A stretch of 64,000 nucleotides of DNA, from NCBI GenBank assembly GCA_032173965.1, contig CM063288.1, positions 11,326,501 through 11,390,500 on the forward strand, read 5' to 3'. A model generated the notes under the pieces. The model saw only the letters and a program-made list of their open reading frames with translations. It was not told where the DNA came from and searched no databases. The stretch's first letter is position 1, and each line of letters starts with the position of its first letter. Positions 1-14,400 of this stretch are shown here, in pieces. Both the position numbers and the translations under genes were made by a program. Origin of the DNA: Sitta carolinensis (lineage: Eukaryota; Chordata; Aves; Passeriformes; Sittidae).

Positions 1-1559
1 GGGAAGCTTTCCTGAATTATCACAATTGTGCATTTGACAAAATGCCTGACTGGCCACTAACCACTCTATGCTACACACTATACAAAAGCTTCAATAACAT
101 TCTTCCCCTTCCTAGAAAGCTTTGAACCCAAAGATCAAATCCTAAAGATAGCACAGGCTTAATCACAGTCCTGAGACCCAGGATCCTGGAAATCTGCTTT
201 ACTCCCTGAGCTATACCTTAAGCACCTGTATACATGTGAGCACAGTTGTATACAGACTGCACTCGTTTCATCACTAAAGAAGTGATTATAATCCATGAAT
301 ACGTGTGCTCTGCATGATTTAGATTGTGGCCTGGTCAGTGCTTCCAGACATCTGCTCACTCTGTACACCCTGAATGCCCTATTATTCAGGAAAAACTGCA
401 GCATTCTGGCTGGAATTAGAATTTAGCATCATCCTATGGGAAGGCTTTGATGAAAATGAACCACTGGGGACAGAGGGAAGGCAAAGAAGATATTTCAGTT
501 CAGGACACTGCATTATCATAGGCCCATTTATTTAGCACACAGACCTGCTCCTTAGTGCTTAGTACACCACCTCAGCTGCTCATACTGCCCTAGCTGACTG
601 GATCAGCAGCACATGCCAAGAGACAAATACTCTGCTAGAGTAGGATGTACTCTACAGCTAGGATCTACAAGAGACCTCAATCTCCTTTCCCTCAAGACTT
701 TCAAATGTCTTACAGGGGGTTACTACATAGCATCCTTCCTCAAGGTTGTGCATTAGCCCTTTTCTAATACCTGCTCACACATGGCTATTAACTCGAGTTT
801 TCTCCTTTGAGTACAAGCACAAGAACATATTGCTTCTTATGATACCAACTTTAGAAAGCTGGAAGATTAATGAGCTGTGACTTGGTGCAGAGCACAAGGT
901 ATGGAAGCATTGGAAAGCAGCATTTCCCATTTTTCATTTAATTTGCCATATTTCACTGGGCTGAAAGAGCAGAGTTCAGAGAATAAGCTCCTCTAGTACC
1001 ATCTATTGTATACATTCACTGAGTGTGCACTTTTTTCCATGTCTGCGCATTCAGGCTGACATAGGGATTCAATCACAGTGTAGACACAGAGCTGTGACCC
1101 AATCACTGCAAGCCAGCAAAGGAGACTTCTGTGCAAGACTGAGCAGACTTATCTTGTCAGAACTCACCCTACAGACATTTGCTACTGTTACAAAACTCTT
1201 AAGTAGTAAATTACAGGACAAAATTTGGAGTCTGATCCTCAGTTCTTCATGTCTTGAAGTATAATTTCAAACGTGGAAAAAATTGTCTAATAATTGTCTG
1301 ATACAGTATTACTTCCCACTGGCATCTGAATGTAATCTGTAGTAAACACTTAGCTGCATCACCATAAACTTTTGGCAAGTTCTTATTAAGGGTCACCTCA
1401 GTGTAACAAAAGCAACAAACGTTTTAGTCTTGTAGACATGATGGAGAGTCCTTATTAGCTACTATTTCACTGCTTTATTTCTTTGCCTGACCCCTTCACT
1501 GGCATGACTACTTTAGGTAGAAAATTTAATTCTTAACCAGTAAAAACAGAATCTGATGC
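1..1559. other. Intergenic DNA downstream of EAF2
   Basis: AT-rich DNA beyond the likely 3' end of EAF2. I see no exon with plausible splice sites, no recognisable repeat and no RNA gene. In mammals SLC15A2 lies on this side of EAF2, so its first exon would be expected to the left of the window; nothing resembling it is visible here. Confidence 0.6.
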
Positions 1560-1580
1560 ATGAAAATGATAAACATTTGC

Positions 1581-1586
1581 TTTATT
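1581..1586 (-). terminator. EAF2: Candidate EAF2 polyadenylation signal
   Basis: TTTATT on the plus strand reads AATAAA on the minus strand, about 770 bases past the EAF2 stop codon, and is followed on that strand by AT-rich DNA with a CA about 20 bases on. A second AATAAA (plus-strand TTTATT at 1474-1479) lies further downstream. The choice between them is inferred, not seen. Confidence 0.5.
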
Positions 1587-2354
1587 AAATTACTTTTATA
1601 CTTCTACAAAGAAATTTTCTGATTTCCGTTATAGAATTAAATGAAGGAAATTCATTGCTGTCTCTGCAGTTACCTAAATTTAGATACAAAAAGGTTGTAA
1701 AAAGACCGCCCTATTCAAGTTACATAAAACAGGCAGAGAATAGACAAGTTCCCTTAGGAATCTTGAGGCTCAGAAATATCAAGTCCCATTATATAATGAA
1801 ATTAAGAATTCAGCAATGTGTTGAACAATTGTAAACTGTAACTGCACTAGTGGACCATATTATTCAGCAGTTTCCTTAAAGGTATGAACTGTGAACTGAA
1901 CAAAAAGTGTAGCTGACACAGCAGACTTCATTTAGTTGTTCTCCCTTTCACTCCCTCCAAGTCAAAGTTGTGAGATCAGCATTTAAATGATAGGAAGGAA
2001 ACTTGCCTCCATAAATATCAGAAATTTCTCCATTCCATAGCTATTTATATAAAGTAACTAGCTGTTACAAATCAGTTTCAAGTAAAACAGGTGGCTGAGG
2101 CAAAAATAATCAAAATCAGATCATACACAATTTTACTGTAAATACAGTAATTTGAAAGATAAACACATAACCATAGCACTGACAGGATATCAATGCTGCT
2201 GTATTATAGACATGATGTGTGAGTAGAAAATTAGGATGTCGGTTATCAAAATTGAGGACATTCATTCCAGTCTCTGGTAATCTAATCTTAGTGCAAAACA
2301 GATGCTAAGACATATTTAGCAAAAAAGGTGGTACATTTAAGGCCAAAAAGTTGT

Positions 2355-2401
2355 TCAGTCATCACTATCGCTTCCAGATTCACTCAGCTGCAAATCATTT
2401 C
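2355..2401 (-). CDS. EAF2: EAF2 coding exon 6, C-terminus and stop
   Basis: The split arginine codon is completed here, followed by [14 protein letters not shown] and TGA at 2357-2355. This acidic tail is invariant in EAF1 and EAF2. The acceptor reads TTCTAG. The 3' UTR continues to about 1560. Confidence 0.95.
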
Positions 2402-5400
2402 CTAGAAGAGAAAGAGTCAATATATTAGTCATTTTCAAGGAAACAATTTTCTTCTTTCAAGATACTCTCTTTCCCAATAAAGGCTTAGAAAAGCTAACAG
2501 CAAACAGGTAAGGTGGGGCTGGACTAGATGATCTTTCATGTCTCTTCTAACACAAACTATTCTATGATAAAATAATAAGTAGGTATAGAACCAAACTCCC
2601 AAGGACAGAGCATTAGAGAGATCACTTTTCTACAATTTTAAAATCTTGGCAAGGAAGCCCTTAGCATATTTGCACAAGGGCATTTATTTAATATCACCAG
2701 ATCACAAAAGACAACACCTAGCTATCTCTGCCACCCACATTTTCATGCTTCACAAGTAGAAAAATGCTGGTGAATGCAGTTTTATGAAAAACAAGTTGTC
2801 AGGTTTTTTGGAAACACATCTGAATGCTACTCAGCTGTGCTTGAAAACAAAGTGGTGTCTCAATCAAGAGCAGTTCTTTGACTTGCCACTTAAAGATGTA
2901 TCAGTGACCTACTATTTCAAACTGGTTTTGGAACAAGTGAGCAAACAAAACATCAAAAGGAATTTTACTCAGCACTTTAATTTGGTGGCTTTCTCTATAT
3001 ATATATATTTCAAAATGAGGAAGTAAAAAGACTACACTGTGCTTGCTGTGGATGTCCATAAGCTCAGGGGGTGGGAAGAGGGGAATCTTCCCAGGATGAC
3101 AGGTAACTAACAAAAAGTACAGCAGTATGCTCTACACAATCTACATCACATCTAGTAACTTCCCACACATTTTCAGGAGTCTGTTCCAACTGGTGTGCTT
3201 TTACCCACACCTCCTTTGCTAAACAACCATTACAAAAGAAAAAAAAAAAATCATCATCTCATGCAAAATTGGCCTAAAACCAAAAGAAAAATCACTGAAA
3301 CTGAAAAAACTGAGTTAACACACTATTTTCACATGTGCTTTCCTCAGCTGCAGCACCCTTCACAGATCCCTTTTGCAGATGGGTGAAAAAGTAACCTCAA
3401 GTGGGGAAACCCCACAAGACACTCCGATTTGATCTTTTGTTCTCAGGCATATAATTTCTGCTAGAACACTGGAGTCTTTAACATGGCTGCATTTAGCTTT
3501 CCTTTGTTTTCCACTGTGTCATCAATAAAGCTCAGAAAGTGGTACATGCTTCTCTGCAACAACAGAAACACTTTATATAAGAAAAGAATAGTGAAGATGG
3601 TTGTTTCCAGCAATCTTTAAAGTATTACTGTAGACAATTTTTCTTGTTTCCAATCCTCTATAGAGAAAAAAAAAATACAGCCATGTGATTTTAAGATAAA
3701 TTTTAAAAGCAATTTAAAAAGAACAAAATCAAGTTATTTGTCAATAATTATTCAGAACAATGTAATATACTAAAAGATCTTTCAAGACCGAATAGTATTG
3801 TAAATTAAACTCATGTATTTATCACTCAAAGGAGAATTACAGTGAATTCTTAGAAATCCCAGCCTTCTTATGCTCTACCTATTTTATAGGAGGAGAGGGA
3901 GTGTGAACAAGAAGATAACCTTCCAAATAGTGTTTCTGCAGCCTTCAAAAGTTATTTCAACACAGTTAATAGAAATTACACAAACCCTATAACACCAGCC
4001 AAAAATACCAATGCTTGTGAAAAGCAGCAGATGGGAAAAGCAAGAACTCCAAGTTCCAGAGTCAGAATTAATATGTTAGGATTTAGTTCAGGCTAAACTT
4101 TCTGCCTCATTTTTGAAACCCTATCTCCAAAACAAACACATTCAGAGAGAGGGAAATAACACAATCTAGAGCTGGTGACTTTCAGATGCATTTGGTGCAA
4201 AGACAGAAAGCTCATTTAATGAGGCCCTAAAGAAACATCTAGACTATCGTATTTATGAGGCAGCAATGAAGTGAGGGAGAATTGTTGAATTGTTTTCATG
4301 GTGCCAGTTGCTTATTAGCAATATTAATTGGGGAATAGATTGCACTGCAAATTACATTTCCTATGTTTTTAAATCGGTGAATGTAACATATTCAACTGAA
4401 TTCTTGCTAGTTATAGGGGACAGGGAAACTCATAGGAGTGATCACTGTTTCACAGATCTTAGTGGTCACATCAACACCAAACTAATATAAGGGAAAATTA
4501 TTACTTGTGAAAGTAAAATATCTATGTTTGTACCAGCACCAAGCATCAAAAGTTGTGCTGAATACTAAGTACCTAACACAAGGCTGCAGAATAGCTCATT
4601 TCTGCTAGGTTTTCTTTGGAAAGTTACTTTGTTTAATATAACCCTTGTTTAAACAAAAGTAGACATAAAGCAACGTATGATCAAATATTCATGAAGAACA
4701 GATTCATTAGTGCTACCATTTACAGACTTTGTTATAAGGCAAGTTGTGAGCCTAAATAATAGCTCCTCAAGGTAGAAAGGGGAAGAAACAGTATTTTGAG
4801 AGTGAGGGGCAGTCTTGAGCCCCAGATTCCTGAAGAGGGAGATATTTATGTGACAGAAGTATTTAGCTACCATACTCCACACCACCTCCTCCATTTTCTA
4901 AGTTCTACAAAATTTCAGCTGTGTAATTTCTACATGCAACATAAAACTCTGCTCTCTAAGCTTCCCCCAACCTTTTCTTGCACACAGAAAGTCAAAGAAA
5001 AAATTACCTGGCATGGCCCTGGTTCTACAGAGGTGCACAAAACATAGCGCACACACCTCAAAGCAAGATTAGACAAGCAAGCAACTTGTGCCGACATTTG
5101 TTGATTCAATATTTTATTTTTGCAAAACCTTATTTGAGATGGAAAAAGTGACTGTACAAAATCTGACTGAGAACTCTTGCCATTCAAAGTAGAACAATGT
5201 GCTATCCATTTAGTTTCTCTAGGTTTCACTCTCCTGCCAAATTCCCTCAGCTTTTCAGAGCTAGAAAGTACTTGGAAGTAGCTGGTTTGATCTTTAACTA
5301 GTAGAGATGTCTTGTAAATGCTAAATGCACTGGAAGTTGGGGATGGAATTGTTTTATGCAGTAACATATCTATAACCATAATAGAAGTAAATGGTAATAA

Positions 5401-8400
5401 TCTCAAGCGCTGGGCAAGCTCAGAGGCCTAAGGTTACAGGCAGAGGTTCTACCTGTCAATATGGTTCTCAAGTAACATCAAGCCACCAACCCCTCAAAAC
5501 AGTCTTGATGTGGTGACGGTTTAAGCAGCATTTTTCCCTATGCTGGAACTGGCAGACTTGGCCACCTGTACTTGTATTTCTCACTGGAAGCTTTTCCACC
5601 TGAGATTCTGTCATTTGGGATAAAGCTTAATCACATTTTCATAATAGTTTTATTTAAAGTGTGGAGAATGGGAAATTGCATTCGCCAGTAAGGGTTGAAA
5701 TAAGTGGCACTCTAAAGTTACATGAATTGTAAACATGAAGACATTGTTCTCTGTATTGACAGTAAAATGAAAGCAGCATTTAGTTCTCTGCACACAAAGT
5801 CACAGGACTTTTCAGTCTGATCTTATCTGTTAATGCAGTACATAATTAATTATCAATGCAAGTTATTTAAGTATTTAAATACTAGCTAAAAAGAAAAAGA
5901 GAAAAAAAGAAAAAGAACTGTCATTCATGTTATCCACTAAGAGTTGAAATAAAAGTAGATCTTCCAGAGCCTAAAATTTTAGTATCACAAGTTTACATAT
6001 AAATGATAAATTATAATAATCTTCGGCTGCAAACCAGGGTTGACAGAAATCTCTTCAAATCAGGATCTGGTAGCTAAGCAGCTAATTAAAACCGTAATAA
6101 TTTTGGAAGAGTTATCATAGCTAAATACTCGCTGTCTGAGTACTCCTGTTATTTAGGTAGTGAACTTAAGTTTCTCTGCCTAGCGGGATTTTTTTTATGT
6201 GAGTTTTCCAAAATTTCCTTTTTTTGAATACATTGAGCATTCAATTCCAGGCAGCAACCCCTCTTGAACATCACACCTACTCTTTAAATTACATTTTTAG
6301 TTGCCTGAATGTGTGGAATAAGATAATATTGCCTGAAAGCAAATCACTGCCTTCCTTATATGCAAAGGACAGTTTTGCCATGTTGGCTAGTGGAACACTG
6401 CCATGAATAATTGTAACTGACACAGCTAAGAACACACTGTCTTTTCTGTAACTCAGAGTATTGCAACCATAGTATTCTTCCCATAGTTCTATCCAAGAAA
6501 TTATAAGCATATGTTTAGGCAGTGCCCTGTTAGTTCAAGTATTTTCAATACAAAATTACTGTTCTCCAGTCCCAATGTATAGAACTGGGGGGAAGCCAGA
6601 ACAGCTTAGGAAATATTTTCAACTGTTTCAGCTTTAATTTAATATCTCTGTAAACCACGAAGCTTCTAGCCAGTGTCTAATTCAGCTTGCTGCTGAACAA
6701 TCAAGCCCTAGCATCACTTCCTACAACTTTAATTATAACAGAGACATACTTAAAAACAATATGGTTTCCTCTAAGAATCTTGATGTCTGGAATTGTGCAC
6801 TAAGAAAAGAACAGCCTTTGTACTTACGTAGTGTATTCATCATATGACCACTGCTCTCTTGGGATCTGTTATGACTGGCATCTTTGTCAGGAACAGCCTG
6901 TTGTGGTATGGCAGACACAGTAGGCTGAGGCTGCAAATATGGCATCGACATAGGAAGAGAGGGCTTCATTTCTTCATCTTCAGAATCACTAGAACTATTT
7001 TCGCTACTTGATGAAGAGGATGAAGAACTTTTAGAGTCAGATGAACTGTCAGAGCTACTCAGCTGGTCCATGATACTGGCTTCTGCTTTTAGCTCTGCAA
7101 ACAATATGATTTGTTTCTCAGTTTATATTCATCATAATTGAAATAGAAGGAAGAGGGAAAAAAGGAAAAAAACCAGTCAACAGACATCAAGCACACACTA
7201 TAGTAACTTGAAAAAAACCCAGACCAAACTCACCAAAGCTCTCCAGAATAAAGAAAAGGGCACAAGTGAGTATCCAGCCTGTCATGAGGTATTCTATTCT
7301 CATAGCTTGAGCAGTTTCTCCCTTTCAAATCAGGTGTTAGAACAAGGGTGACTGTGAACAGAAATGCCTAACCCCACATTCCATGGGGTAATGCATCCCA
7401 CATAGCCTTTAATCTCTGCAACTAGGAGAAAATGTTCTGTTTTCCTTAGCACCCCAAATATGTCTTTCACTGACTAAAAACTGCAGTTACAATCAACAGA
7501 ACAGTCACTGCAAGATGTCTGCAGCTGCACACAAAATGCCTCCCAGCAGTTCAGTCATTACTTGTTCGGACCACGTGACATTTTGCTCAAAATCAAGTTA
7601 AACATGAAGAATATCCAATAGAACCATCCAAAGTTTTTATTAGGAAGATTTCTCCAAATCCTATAATTTTATAGATTTGGAGGTGTGAATAATGCTGCAC
7701 CCAGTATGCATTTCTGACGTAAGTCCAACATACAGAGGAAATTAATCTTTGTAGAAGGGTACACCTAATAATTGTGCAAAACACAAGTGCTGGAAGAAGT
7801 CTGAAACAGACTTCTGAAACATGGTGGAGGTAAGACTTGGGGAGTTTTACAGGATACAGAAGTTCATCACTATACAAGATTGTAACTACATAGACATCTA
7901 TTGAGATGGTCTTACAAACTCTTAGAATACTTCAGGAACAGCTTTGATATAACAGACACAATAAAACAAGTAGGAGAGTAGCTCATCTCTCTTCAAATTT
8001 ACCCAATACAGAACAGGTTGAAGGTGAAAGTCAGCAAGATGCAAGATAGTGCAAAGCTTAAGAGAAGAAGGGGAAAGGAAAAAAATAAGATTAATCTTCA
8101 ACACAAACTTCCATGAAAAAGACTCTAAGTTATCAAAGGCCAGTCTAAAGGAAAGACCATCTTTATCAAAGGCCAGCCTAAAAGAAAACACTGTTCAGGA
8201 AAAATGGCACCTAAAATAGTGCAGCTATGGCTACAGGGACAAATTAACCTAATGCTAGGAAAGAAAAGTAAGAACAATGAAAGACTGGACTACTCAAACA
8301 CAAAGGAAAAAAGAAGTGGAGCAGAAAGAAAATAAGAATTGGAAACGTCTAAGCATCCTTCTTTTACTAAGGACATGTATAAGGGAACAAGATCCACCAC

Positions 8401-11400
8401 ACATCTGGTGCTGTAAGACACCTGAAAGACACCCCTCAAGTCCTAAACATTCAATTCCACTTCCTCCTAAGCAACGTCTAATATAAGAAAATATTTAAGT
8501 GAATGGCCAATGCCAAAAGCTGAGAAATAAGATCTCTGCCTTGAGTTTTGATGTAATTTAATCAGACAGAATTTAAATAAGTAATTTTAACCAGTGAAGG
8601 AAGAGCTGTACGTATACAGAGGATAATGGCAGAATGAGCTTCCCCCTCCACCCCAGTAAATAAAGTTAGTAACAAGTTCCAGGTAGTGTACTTAAGCAGG
8701 AATAGTCAGTTACACAACCATGGGATGAAGAATGATTAAGCAGGCAACTTCTGAAGAGTCTGAGTTACAGTGGATCCCTACACACTGTTCTACCGCACGA
8801 TGCTGTGCGGAAATTACTTGATACTGTTTGGTCTTGTGATACTATAGACATGATACTATTTGTTCTTTGTGTACAGAGATGAATCGTGCCTGTAAGGCAG
8901 CCTTCTTGCTCATGTCAGCACTGCTAAAACCTCAGTACATGTGTTTAGGGACTATACCGCAGGAAGTTTTAGACTCATTGCAAGAAAGCTAAAGGAAAAT
9001 GACAACAAATCAGGGATTAAGAAAGGAAACTTCTAAGGAAAGATTGAACCAACTGGCATCATTTTGCGTAAAGAATGGGAAAGACAGAGGAGTTTGAGTC
9101 TGTGAAGGACTACTCAAAAGCAGCACAATAATCTGCCCGGTACTTGCATGAAAAATATGAAAGTAGTAATAGGCTTGCTGTCAGACTATTTATAGGGGAG
9201 AACCAGAACAGTAAGGAGAGCAAAGCCCTGAAACAGCTTGCCAGCAAGTACAAGGATCTGACAGTGGAAGGGTCTAAAAACAGGTTACAAGTTACATCAG
9301 AAATCTGACTTTAGGACAGAAGGATGGACTAAATGACTTGATAATATCTCTACCATCTTCTTTAAATATTCGGCATTTTAAATAGTATTAAAAATTGGAC
9401 TGGCACTACACAAGAGTTTGGTACATTGGCAGTCATTTTGGAGACTTTCAGTGTTCGATACCACCACTCCCCCCAAAAGAACAGACTACCTAGAAAGGGT
9501 GTAGTTTTATTTCATGTGTTCAAGTTTTCCTTCTTCTTTGCAACTTTAGATGAACTCTAGTACTGTTCTGCAATATAGACTGCTGGTCAGAGCTTAGGAC
9601 CAAAATGGAAACAAAACACATCTTCATAATGATAGATCTAAAAAAAATCTGTTTAAAGGAATTCAAAATAACTTAGGAAGCAGATGTCAGTTCCAGTCAA
9701 TGAAACTGCCACCTGTCAGCATTTCTGTAGCAAGTAATTACCGCGTGCCATCTTCCTTGTCCTCCCAAAGGAAATAAGGCCGCCTATTAAGTGAAATATG
9801 AGTGTCACACCAAACCAGAGTCTCTCAAGGAAACAGTGTAACTGCTCAAGGGTTGATTTATGCAAGTTTTTAGCTGTCTTTTTCATTGGAACCTCATCTT
9901 CCACAAGGTTCAATCTGGTAATCTAAAGTGTACATTGAATTGTAAAGTACTGCAACATGTTTGCTGAGTGCACAGAAAGAAAAAGGAGCAATGTCAAAAT
10001 GGAAGTGACTTAGTTCCAGTACCATGATACAACCAACCATATACTTGATTAAAGTAGCAGTGAAGACAAGAGTCAAGGACACAGCAGCAGGACCCCTGGC
10101 ATTACTAAGCCTAATGGTTCAGCTGTTTTTTTCTCTGCAGCAGGCTACAAATACTGCTTTTTTACCCACTTGAGCCAGTGTGTTCATTTCTGTATCAGAG
10201 TAAATAATCAGCTTCTAGTGTGAAACTCAAATAACACAAAACAAAAACTACTTACACATCCAAAACCCCTTAAAAATTAATTACTTATTAACAGCAAACT
10301 GTCTGAAACTAATGTGCTAATGGAGCTTACCCGTTCAATATCATCCATAGGAGAAGATGGAAATGTTTTTTCTTTTGATGGAGAGTTTTTAACATTGTTT
10401 GGAACCTTTGTTGCATTTCGCATTTGCTGCTGTTGCTGCTCAATTCGAGACTGGACTTTACTACTTCCTTCAGCTCTGTATATAAAAGGAAAAGATTTTT
10501 AATTACTAGAAGTCAAGATGCAAGGAAAAAGGCAAGAACAGGGGATATGGTACCATAGAATTATTTCTCATGCCTTTCAAATAGCATCATTGGATTTTTA
10601 GGTAAGTTATTATACTAATACACATAACATTAATATTACACTATTAATATTGTATATATACGTGTTAAAAATTATTTTTTTATACAGTCCTAATAACTTT
10701 GTAACACTTTGTCAGTTCATCTGTTTTTATACCTTGCTACCCAGGATTGCTTAATAATAATTCAACTGGAAGTTACTTATATGGTCTCTGCAGCAGAAAT
10801 AAAAATTAGAAAACTTGGTATGAGAAAAATAAACCATTAAAATTACTGAGACCTGTCACAAAATTTTCTTTATTTCCTCATTTACAAGTCAGAAAACAGT
10901 AGGCAAGCTACTAGCCAAACAGATTTTTTTTTTCCCCTCCTTCTAAACTCACCAGAAAATAGTTACTATTTCTTTCAATAATATAATGTGTTTTGGTTAA
11001 CAAAAAATAAATTTCCATTTCTTCTGCAGCCACGACTCAAAGTATCTGAAGTCAGTTTGCTGAGAAAGCAGGCTTTTCACTCCTTTGAACAAGGCCAGGT
11101 ACTTTCTAAAAATATGTTTTCCTAGAAATAGTCATTTGTAGTTATATATCTCAATTTAGACTCATTAACGAATTTATTTTCACAATGAGTAAAGCACAGT
11201 TGTTTCTCCTCTAAATCACCCACCTGGTTTTTTTCACAGTGATGTTGCTACTAAGTTTCTCTAGGCGACATTCTCCAGTGTCATGGTTGATAATTAAGAT
11301 ACATTCTTTAAGGTAAGGCTTCTTTGAGCCCTTGAACACAGTCACTGGTGGAGTTGAGCCCTATTAAATCAGAAGTCCAGTAAACGTTACTCCTGTAGTC

Positions 11401-14400
11401 ATTTTTCTTAGAAACAACAGTTTATCAGTGGTGACAAGTTCACTACAAGTGATCATTTCTAGCCATTAAAAATGTTATTGGTTAAATCAAATTAGATTCA
11501 CAGTAGCCCTGTCCAAAAGCAGCTGGTGTTTGACTGGAATGGGATTTTACTCACTTAGCTTAGTTTGAAACTGATTAAATGCTTATTTCCCAAGGAGAGC
11601 AGGCTCTCTCTAGGACTCCTCTCACCAAAAGGGGTTTCAGTTCCCCTATCAGCAGAGTAGTAAAGCATGGCAGGTAGTAAATTTTCCCTTTCCAGTTTTT
11701 CCTGCTTTAGAACTGCACTAGAGCAATAAATACCAAGGGGAAACTTGCACTGCCAACATACACATGAAGCTTTTCTGTGTACGCAACACTTCTGGGTCAA
11801 TCTACAGCATAGTTCCAGTGCAGCAAATACACTTAAAGTTACAGTGCAGCTGTTTAACCTTTGGGTCTTGTGTAATCTTACATTCTTAGACCAACTATGT
11901 TTCTACTCTAGAAATCACCCAGGCAGCTCTGCAACAGCACTAAAACTTCATACATCCATAGTCAGGATATATACTTAGGACAACAAATAATTTCCTTAAG
12001 CCAGCCACTTTCAGCCACATCGACTCACCTCAATATTTGGCAGTGTTATTGTCACCTGTTCACCTTTGCCAACTTCAAGGTCTCCTTCACAGGACATATC
12101 AATAGATGCAGGCTTAAAGTCATCTAAATATAAAAAATAAGCTAGATTATTTACAGGCTTTGCAGGGACCTTATACATGCAGGCACCACTTAATTGCAGT
12201 TGGAGGCTATTAAGTAAAAGCCTTTTTTGCTAGTGTATCATCTACCATTCCCTGAGCAGATCATTCCCTAAATCAGTAGAATTCAAAGTCAAGCTGCTTT
12301 TCTCAGGATTCATTATAAGTGTTTAAATCTTTCAGTTAAAATTAGAAAAACACCTTTAGGTTCTAATGGATAAAAAGGCCAAACAAGCAGTGTTATATTT
12401 CAAAAGGTAATTATTCCCATGTAGTTATTTTCAGAAGAATCAATAAATAGTTCTTGAAAATGTTAATCCCAAACATAGGAGATGTAGACAAGTGACTGAA
12501 AACACAAAGAATATCAACCCTCAATATGCATTTCTCTTTCTGTTTCTGACTTTACTATAATAAGAACATCAGAACTTGACAAAAACTTGGTGCTTCAGTA
12601 TAGTTATTTTTCTTACAAGTGAAATTCTTTCCCCAATTTAACACTGATTTACATTTGGGGTTTTTTTCAGCATCTAAAGTGCTGGTTAAAATAAGTTTTG
12701 AGTAAAAGAAGGTATCGATTTCTGGTCCATTTCAAAACTCTGAGACATTGCAAACGTGCACGTGTTCAAGCACCATTACCTACAAAATATTATTTCCACC
12801 CCAAATAAATTGGGAAAGGCTACAGCCAAAACTCTGCCTGTTCCGATCTAGGGAGACAGGATGGCATCAAGAGGTTCTTCAAGGCCTGTGCTAACATACG
12901 CGGGGTTGAGCCCGCGGCTCCAGGTAAGGCAGGGGCAGTCTCGCTCCCGGGATGCCGGTGTCCTGCCTCGCACGCCGCAGGGGACCCATCGGCCGGCACA
13001 CGCTCCGCGCCTCGCTGCCTGCCCCATGACACACTGCGGGTCACTGGCGGCGGCATTCCCGCAGCTGCGGAGCTTCCCAGTTCCCTAGCTCGGCCTGCAG
13101 CCGCGGGCCAGGCGGCACAGACCGCAGCTGGGAAGCGTGGCTCCAGCCAGCACACCACCCGGGCAGGAAAACCAGGCTGCAGGAGCTGGTGGGCAGGGCC
13201 GTGCCCGCAGCTCGGACACAGGTGACAGCCCCTGCTAACCTTGTTTAGGGCAAACCCCTAAATGTCGTCTTAGAGGAATAAGTATACAACAGTTCCAAAG
13301 TTTCTCATCAGAGAATATTTGCCTTAATATATGGCCACTAGGCTATTAATAATTGAGAAAATTAAGATATTGATACTTCCAATCTTAACTTCTAACCAGC
13401 AGCTGTTTTCCCTTTTACTCAACTGTTAAAAAAAAGGAAGGTGTTGGAGGATATTTCTTCTGCATGTGCATTTGATAGAGTTGATGAATGTGCCAGTTTC
13501 TATGTCTCATTTGTTGGAAAGGAAGAGAGATTTCAAAACAGATTTCAGAATAAATCATCAAATTACAAGAGTCAGCATGAAACTCTAAAGGGAAGGAGGT
13601 ACCAGACAAGGTTGTTAGTCCTCTTTAAAATTAGGGTAAATTTCAAATTTCAGTATTTGTTTAAATCTATTTATAGCTTTTTTCCCCTTTCCTCTGCTTC
13701 CAGAGTCAGAGACAATATGCCTAAGCGCCGTTCCCTTTGCTCACAGAGAGCACATTACCCATCTTGCACACAGGACACTCTCCAGAGAACATACGTACGA
13801 CTGAATCTTGGGGATAACAGTCTATAAATAACCAGACAACAAAACCAGAAGCTGCAGTTCTAAATTACCAAGGACTATAATCCTGGGAGCATTTGTTTCC
13901 TAGCTACCCTCAGAATCTTTGAGCACACACCTCTCTAGATAGTAATTATGTACTCAGGGAGGGAGTACTGGCTCCGTGATTAACGCCGCCTGCCTTTAAC
14001 CTTTGATTGCTGAATTGTACGGAACTTCTAAAAACTGAGCTCAAGAAAAGAAGACAGAGCCATAGGTTCAGCTTAGCTCGGTTTCCGGTAGAACCGTAGG
14101 GAGACGCTATGGAAAAGGCATAAAAAGCAAAGTTAATGCCCAGCGGATAGCGAGGGGCACCTCTAGGATACAATGGCCGTACGCGTTCCCACCACCGACT
14201 GAAACCTGCACCGCTCCCGAAATCCCGGAGCAGCACTCCATGGCACTCACCGCCCAGCCGCGCCCCAGAATCCCGGGACAGAGGCAGCCGCCGAGCGTGG
14301 CCGCAGCCACCCCCCGCCCCTAGAGGACTGCGGGGACCGGGGCCGGCCGACCCCTGCAGCCCCCAGAACTGCCCGAAGCCCAGCACTCACAGCGGACGGT

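Noticed and set aside
4930..5406. 158-codon minus-strand open frame in EAF2 intron 5
   Set aside because: It lies wholly inside an AT-rich intron, and its translation shows no domain or homology I recognise.
12841..12849. TTCCGATCT, identical to the end of a common sequencing adapter
   Set aside because: Only nine bases match and the flanking sequence does not continue the adapter, so chance is enough to explain it.
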